Assembly (NCBI RefSeq): GCF_028372415.1
Contig: NW_027325120.1
Coordinates: forward strand, 253,501-317,500
Reading direction: 5' to 3'
Length of the DNA stretch: 64,000 nt
From: Notamacropus eugenii
Lineage: Eukaryota > Chordata > Mammalia > Diprotodontia > Macropodidae
Of the stretch, positions 57,630 to 64,000 are shown in pieces; within the stretch, counting starts at the first letter, position 1, and every line of letters begins with the position of its first letter. The position numbers were made by a program, and so were the translations under genes. The notes beneath the pieces were generated by a model that saw only the letters and a program-made list of their open reading frames with translations, did not search any database and was not told the DNA's origin.

Positions 57630-58975
57630 TTTAAAAATATATTAAAGTGACTGATTAAAACCTTAAAATTAAGTGACTTGCCTATGATCAGAGATATAGC
57701 ATTATTTTATTTTTTAAAAAATTCCTAGGTTTTTTTGACAATAACTATTATAACACTTTTTAGAAATTATTCATTTTAATTGCTTTACTTCTCTTCCCAC
57801 TGTCTGGAGTAAAGAGATTAATGAGTGGCCTGGACAGTCAAAATTTCTAGCTCAAAATGGTCACAGGAATACCAAGGTAGTATCTAATAGAGTTCCAAAG
57901 TGCTCTCCAAAATTAGTTCAATTGTTTCTTTGCAACCAAGCCATACCTTCAAGCTTTGGCATGAAATACAAAACCATTTCCATAAACCCTTGTCTTTAGT
58001 TTTTTGGGGGAAGAAAGTGGTTCCCTAGGAATCACTAAAAATTCCTACCTTGGTGATCATAGTCATGTGTTTTGACAGAGACAACACATTTTATTATCTT
58101 CCACAACTCTTTTGTTTCAATGAATAAGAATACCTAAAATGTCAATTAAATTTTTCTTGAGTCCTTTTGTGAATCTTTTGTTCTCCATGAATTTTATTTT
58201 CCTACATTATAGTGAAATTATGCCTGTTTAATTTTTTCTGGGGGTGGGTGAAACAGAAGTTTTTTAGCTGTGTAGCTAAGGTTGTATCTAGGTTCAATAT
58301 AATTATTGGACATGTAACCAGACAAACTCTTCTAAAGATAAATCACAGACTTCAATTCTCTTCATATTTCATTCCATTCTGATAGCAAAATACCAATTAA
58401 ACCTTTGAGAATAACCTTTGAGTTTTGGCTTATTTTCAGATAAAACTCCTAGTACTTTCTGAGACGAACAAAAGTTTATGAATTTCTGAAATTATTATGT
58501 TACAATTTTATTTACCATTATGCTGCCTTGTGTTAAATACTTTCTTGTCAGAAATTCATTTCCCTAATATGAACAGTTGTTACCTATTTCATAGCATGCA
58601 CATTCAAGGACTGACAACGAAACTTTGAAATACTATCAAATTTGTCCATATTTTGCAATGTGACAGGCTGTGTCAGAAAATGTCATATTCATTGGTCTAA
58701 TTATTATTTTGACTAAATCAAATACTAAAGCCTGGTTAGGAAAAGAGTGAAGGGGAACGTTTTAGTTAAAATGAAAACTTCATGAGAGTCACAGACGAAG
58801 TTGAATGGACCCTCTTGGAAATCTATTAAGGGTCAGAAGAACAACTGTGAGTAACCAGGGAGCCATGTCAAGAAGCTCAAGCATTTAGTGAGAGTCAGAA
58901 GGGGCCAGTGAATCAGCACTTGAAGGTAACTGAAAAGAGGTTTGTGGATGCTGACTGCAAAAGAATTGCTGATTT
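57630..58975. other. Unassigned AT-rich DNA
   Basis: About 1.3 kb; no gene. AAGTGACTTGCCTATGATCA at about 57670 looks like a small CORE-SINE remnant. Confidence 0.4.
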
Positions 58976-59200
58976 TTTAAAATTTATTTATTTATTTATA
59001 TTGACACTCTATAATCACTACCATAAAACTTAGATATTTTCCCCCCTACCTATCCCCTCCACCCCCCTCCCTCTGCAAGATGGTATACGATTCTACACAG
59101 GATCTACGCACACTTTCCTATTGAAAACATTTTCACTATAGTCATGCTATGTAGATGAACTAAAATAAATGGAAGAAATCAAATCACAAATCAAAACATA

Positions 59201-59201
<1 letters not shown>

Positions 59202-59240
<39 letters not shown>
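59202..59240. repeat. (CA)n microsatellite in L1-B 3' UTR
   Basis: Same position as the tract in L1-A (10014-10061), after CAAAACATAATA. Confidence 0.95.
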
Positions 59241-59242
<2 letters not shown>

Positions 59243-59482
59243 TCTGCTACACTCTGCTAATGAATTCCATAGTTCTTTCTTTGAGTGTCGAAGGCATTTT
59301 GCCTTAGAAGACAATTGCGAATTTTTTAAGTTCTTGCGTTGTTACAAAGTTCCAAGTCTACCAGAAAAAAACTGTCGCACACTGGAGTCGTTGCTGTGCA
59401 CAAAGTTCTCCGTGTTCGGCTCCTTTCTCTCAGCATCAGAGAATATAAATCCCTCCAGGCCTCTCTGAAATCTTGTTGTCCA

Positions 59483-62400
59483 TCATTTTCTTGTGGTGCA
59501 ATAGTACTCCGTTATATTCATATACCATAATTTATTCAGCCATTCTCCAATTGATGGGCATCCCCTTGATTTCCAGTTCTTGGCAAGTACAAAGTGTGCT
59601 GCTATAAATATTTTTGTACATATGGGACCCTTTCTCTTTTTTATGATCTCTTGGGTGTAGAGTCCTAGAAGTGATATTTCTGGGTCAAAGGCTATGAACA
59701 TTATTGTACTCCTTTGGACATAGTTTAAAACAGCTCTCCATAATGGTTGGATGAGCTCACAGCTCCACCAACAATGAATTAGTGTTCCAACTCTCCCACA
59801 TCCTCTCCAACATTTATCATTTTCCTGTTCTGTCATGTTTACCAATCTAATAGGTGTGATGTGGCACCTCAGAGTGGTTTTGATTTGCATCTCTAAGTAC
59901 TTTAGAGCATTTTTTCATATGAATGAAATTTTTTCATAACTTTAATTTGTTCCTCTGAAAACTGCCTGTTCATATCTTTTGACCATTTACCAATTGGGGA
60001 ATGACTTGTGTTGTTGTACATTTCACTCAGTTCTCTATATATCCTAAAAATGAGGCCTTTATCCCCGAGATTATTGTAAAAATTCTTTCCCAATTTACTG
60101 CATCCTGAATTTTGGTTGCATTGGGTTTGGTTGTGCAAAAACTTTTCAGTTTAACGTAATCAAAATTATTCATCTTTCATTTCATAATAGCTTTCTATCT
60201 CTTCTTTAGTCAAAAATTTTTCCCTTCTCCATAAATCTGATAAGTACACTATTCCTTGCTCCTCCAGTTTGTTCACAGTATCAATCTTTATACCTAGATC
60301 ATGTACCGACTTGGACTTCATCCTTGTGTATGCTTTCAGGCATGGGTCTATGCCTTGTTTCCGCCACACTGTTATCTAGTTTTCCCAGCAATTTTTGTCG
60401 AACAGTGAGTTCTTATCCCAGAAGCTGGGGTCCTTGGGTTTATCAAACAGAAGGTTCCTATGTTCCCTGCCTACTGTGTCTTGAGTGCCTAGTCTATTCC
60501 GCTTGTCTACCCTTTTGTTTCTTAGCCAGTACCAAGTGGTTCTGATAATTTGCTTTATAATACAATTTGAGATCTGGTAGCGCTAGGCCACCTTCCCTCG
60601 CATTTCTTTTCATGAGTCCCTTTGGTGTTCTGGATATTTTGTTCTTTTAGATGAATCTTGATATTATTTTATTCAGCTCCAGAAAAAATAAGTATCTGAT
60701 AGTTTAATTGGTATGGCACTAAATAAGTCAATTAATTTAGGTAGAATTATCATTTTAAGTATATTAGGTCAGCCTACCCATGAACAACTGATGTTTTTCC
60801 ACTTACTTAAATATGACTTTATTTGTGCAAAACGTGTCTTGTAATTGTGCTCATATAATCCCTGGGTTTGTTTTTTTTTTGGCGTGTAAACTTTCAAGTA
60901 TTTTATAGTGCCTACCGTAGCTTTAAATGGGATTTCTCTTTCTATCTCTTGCTGTTGTACTTTAATGTATAGGCATGCAGAAGGTTTATGAGGGTTTATT
61001 TTTTAACCTGCAACTTTGCCAAAGTTGTTTCTTATTTCAAGTAGTTTTTTACTTGAATCTCTGGGATTCTCTTAGTATATCATCATATCATCTGCAAAGA
61101 GTGATAACTTAGTTTCTTCTTTGGCTATTCTTATTCCTTCAATTTCTTTATCTTTTCTAATTGCTACAGCTAACATTTCTACTACCATACTGAGTAATAG
61201 TGGTGATAATGGACATCATTGTTTCACCCCTTATTTTACTGGAAATATATCTAGCTCATCTCCATTGCATATAATGCTTCCTGAAGGTTTTAGGTAGATA
61301 CTGCTTATTATTTTATGGAAAGTTCCCTTTATTCCTATGTTCCCCAGTGTTTTTAATAGGAATGGGTGTCGTATTTTCTCAAAAGCTTTTTCCACATCTC
61401 TTGAGATAATCATGTAGTTTGTTTCGTTTTGTTGTTGGTGTGATCGATAATACTAATAGTTTTCCTAATATTGAACCAGCCCTGCATTCCGGGTATGGAT
61501 CCAACTTGATCAAATGTGTTATTCTCCTGATAAGATGATGTATTTGTTTTGCTGAAATCTAATTTAAAATTTTTGCATCTATATTCATTAGAGAAATTGG
61601 TACATAGTTTTCTTTCTCTGTTTTGTCTTTTCCTAATGTAGGAATCAAAATCATATTTGTATCACAGAAAGAATTTGGGAGGACTCCCTCTTCCCCAATT
61701 TTCAAAAATGGTCTGTGTAGAATTGGAAATAACTGTTTTTAAATGATTGGTAGAAATCACTTGCAAATCCATCTCTCCCTGGAGATATTTTCCTAGAGAA
61801 TTCATTGTTGGCTTCTTCAATTTCTCTTTCTGAAACGGGGTTGCTTAAGTATTGGACTTCCTCTTCCTTGTTAATGTGAACAATTGGTATTTTTGAAAAT
61901 ACTCATTCATCTCATTTAGATTATCGTGTTTGTTGGGAAACGTTGGGCAAAGTAATTTCTAATTACTGTTCTAATTTCTTCCTCATTGGAGGTGAGTTCC
62001 CTCCTTTCATTTTTGATATTAGTAATTTGATTTTCTTCTTTCATTTTTTTAAATCAAATTGACCAAAGGTTTATCAATTTTGTTAGTTTTTTTATAATTC
62101 CAACTATTCATTTTATTTATTAATTCAATAGTTTTCTTAATTTCAATTTGATTAATATCTCCTTTGGTTTTCATTATTCCTAATTTCATATTTACTTTTC
62201 AATTTTCAGTTTATTTTTTTCTAGCTTTATCAGCTGCATGCGAAAGTCATTAATCTCCTCTTTCTCCATTTCATTTATGAAGGCCTTCAAAGATATAAAA
62301 CTTCCCCTAAGAATTGCTTTTACAGTATCCCATAACATTTGGTAGGTTGTCTCGTTATTTTCATTCTCTTGAATGAAGTTGTTGATAGTTTTAATGATTT

Positions 62401-63200
62401 ATTGTTTAACTCACTCCTTCTTTAGGATTAGATTATTGATTTTCCCATTGATTTTTTTTCTTTCCATGACCTTTTATTACATATACCTTTTATTGCATTA
62501 TGATCTGAGAAGGATGCATTGATTATCTCTGCCTTTCTATACTGGATTGTGAGGCTTTTATGTCCTAGTACATGGGCAATTTTTGTATATGTGCCATGTA
62601 CCCCTGAGAAAAATCTATTCTAATCTTCTCTTCTCATTCAGTTTTCTCCAGAGATCTATCATATCTACCTTATCCAGAGTTTTATTTGCCTCCTTAAACT
62701 CTTTGTTGTTTATTTGAGGTTAGATTTATCAAGTTCAGAGAGGAGGAGGCTGAGGTCCCCCACTAGTAGAGTTTTGCTCTCTATTTCTTCCTTCAACTCC
62801 CCCAGCCTCCCTTCTAAGAATTCTAAATGCGCTACACTACTTGCAGCATACATGATTAGTGATGATATTGCTTCATTGTCTATGGTGCTTTTTAGAAGGA
62901 TGTATTTTCCGTCCTTATCTCTTTTGATTAGATCTATTTCTGCTTTTGCTTTGTCTGAGATAAGGATTGCTACTCCTGTTTTTCTTCCATCAGCTGAAGT
63001 ACAATATATTCTGCTCCAACCTTTGACTTTTATCCTGTGTGTATTCCCCAGTTTCAAATGTGTTTCTTCTAGACAACATATTGTTGGATTATGGCTTTTA
63101 ATCCATTCTGTTTTCCATCTCGGTTTTATGGGAGAGTTCCTTCCATTCACATTCACAATTTTGATTACAATCTGTGTATTTCCCTCCATCCTTTTTCCCG
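59483..63200 (-). pseudogene. L1-B ORF2 (endonuclease and reverse transcriptase), interrupted
   Basis: The endonuclease part is an open stretch (62710-63243) of 177 codons: NTQIVIKIVNVNGRNSPIKP, TICCLEETHLKLGNTHRIKV (catalytic E kept), then VGDLSLLLSELDKSNLK, where the GDLN asparagine is serine. RT pieces: [20 protein letters not shown] (61231-61413) and FADD near 61095. The C-terminal open stretch, 59483-59890, has CWRGCGRVGTLIHCWWSCEL and KSRGCPSIGEWLNKLWYMN. Frameshifts lie between them. Confidence 0.87.
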
Positions 63201-63244
63201 CCATTTGTGCTTTTAGCTCTCCTGTCTCCCTTCCCCTCCTCAAC

Positions 63245-63780
63245 AGTTTACACTTTTTACCACCACCTGCTGCAGCCTTCCCTTCCTTCTTTTAGACGCC
63301 CTCCCTTTTACTCGCCTTTACCCTTACTGCTTCTTTCCTCCTTTTTAGCTTCCCTCCCCTTTCTTCTCCCATTTCCTTCTACTGTCTGTAGAGCTGGTTA
63401 GGATTATGTACTTAAGTTTGTTGTTCCCTCCCTGAGCCAACTCAGATGAGAGTACCTCTCAACTAATCCTCATCTCCCTCCCCTCTTTCTCTCTACTATA
63501 ATTTTGTACTTCTTCCTGTGATGTAATTTACCATTTTCTGCTTCCTCCTTTTTCACACCTCCTGTTACAATCCCTTCGCATACTTAAATCATATTTTAAC
63601 GGAACATCATTTACTTTATACCCATTGCCTCTATGTATATCCCTTTTATATTTCATAACAGATGCAGAATTCTCAAGATTAACAGGTACCATCTTCCCTT
63701 ATAGGGAAGTAAACAGTTTGCCCAAATTGAGTAACAAGTTTTTTTGTTTGTTCTGTCCGGACCCCCCCCCCCCCCGGTTA
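63245..63780 (-). other. L1-B spacer between ORF1 and ORF2
   Basis: About 535 bases, purine-rich in sense, alike in L1-A and L1-B. A C14-like run lies at 63760-63775 on the plus strand. Confidence 0.75.
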
Positions 63781-64000
63781 ACTTTTTATGCCTCTCTTGA
63801 GACCTGCGTTTGAAGATCCAATTTTCCTTTAAGTTCTGGCGTTTTCGTCAGGAAGGTCTGGAAATCCTTTACTTCGTTGAATGACGATCTCCTTGCCTAA
63901 AACGTTATGCTGAACTTTGCTGGGTAGTTGATCCTTGGTTGTAGTCCCAACTCCTTTGCCTTATACAATATTGGTTTCCAATTCCTTCAGTCTTTTAATG
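63780..64000 (-). pseudogene. L1-B ORF1, C-terminal end
   Basis: The C-terminal ORF1 sequence in reverse (TTGAAGATCCAATTTTCCTT, TTTGCTGGGTAGTTGATCCT), matching 17.29-17.5 kb in L1-A. It continues outside the window. Confidence 0.75.

Larger units (their letters stand above)
58975..64000 (-). mobile_element. L1-B: long L1, 5' end beyond the window
   Basis: The 3' end is at about 58975 (TTTATTTATTTATTTATATTG), then a 3' UTR with (CA)n, ORF2 (about 59485-63200), a spacer (63245-63780) and the start of ORF1 in reverse (63780 onward). It shares the whole layout with L1-A but has no nested HAL1. Both ORFs have breaks. Confidence 0.9.

Noticed and set aside
62714-63295. A 193-codon plus-strand open frame
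   Set aside because: It is the reverse of the L1-B endonuclease region, which has clear family motifs on the minus strand.

Overview
The window reads as AT-rich nuclear DNA from a marsupial (metatherian) mammal. The evidence is its repeat content: long L1 elements with an unusually long ORF1-ORF2 spacer, many ORF1-only half-L1 (HAL1) elements, MIR/CORE-SINE copies ending in a CACCTAGCTGCC-like tail, L2, an RTE (BovB-type) LINE, a CR1/L3-like fragment and a hAT-type palindrome. The species cannot be fixed from the sequence. I found no intact host protein gene. The host-derived coding sequences are all dead: a CKMT1 (mitochondrial creatine kinase) retrocopy, a class I beta-tubulin (TUBB) retrocopy and a vomeronasal type-1 receptor (V1R) pseudogene.

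Layout. 1-190: 3' tail of a + strand HAL1. 190-2795: AT-rich satellite of short GGAATT-type units with a higher-order pattern. 2797-5195: minus-strand half-L1 that pairs a HAL1 3' tail with an L1-lineage ORF1. 5690-7290: L2 pieces and a segment duplicated at 9690-19410. 7480-9400: scattered old LINE pieces. 9797-19025: full-length minus-strand L1 bounded by a 15-bp target-site duplication (TSD), carrying a nested HAL1 (12871-15576) with its own perfect 14-bp TSD. 19416-23345: older LINE pieces broken by the CKMT1 retrocopy (19990-21486) and a solo LTR (21882-22355). 25071-28260: another HAL1 with TSDs. 29143-34462: a probable old provirus, two LTRs with an interior largely taken up by a + strand HAL1. 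35220-37770: MIR/CORE-SINEs and an L2 ORF2 fragment. 37770-42690: mostly unassigned DNA with microsatellites. 42700-45830: L1, MIR and RTE fragments. 46233-47083: V1R pseudogene. 47310-49640: small repeats including a hAT palindrome. 49762-51870: TUBB retrocopy. 52780-53460: MIR pair. 53580-57619: two HAL1s head to tail. 58975-64000: a second long L1, cut by the window edge.

How the parts relate. The L1 ORF2 protein (endonuclease plus reverse transcriptase) is the likely machinery that mobilised the HAL1s, the SINEs and the two mRNA retrocopies. Nested insertions give a relative clock: the 6.8/9.7-kb duplication came before L1-A, which came before the HAL1 at 12.9 kb; the LINE at 19.7-23.3 kb came before both the CKMT1 retrocopy and the solo LTR. 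The most unusual items are the higher-order satellite bounded by two convergent HAL1 3' ends, the chimeric half-L1 at 2.8-5.2 kb, the HAL1 whose TSDs enclose about 250 bp of extra 5' sequence, and the paralogous empty site that confirms the L1-A ends.
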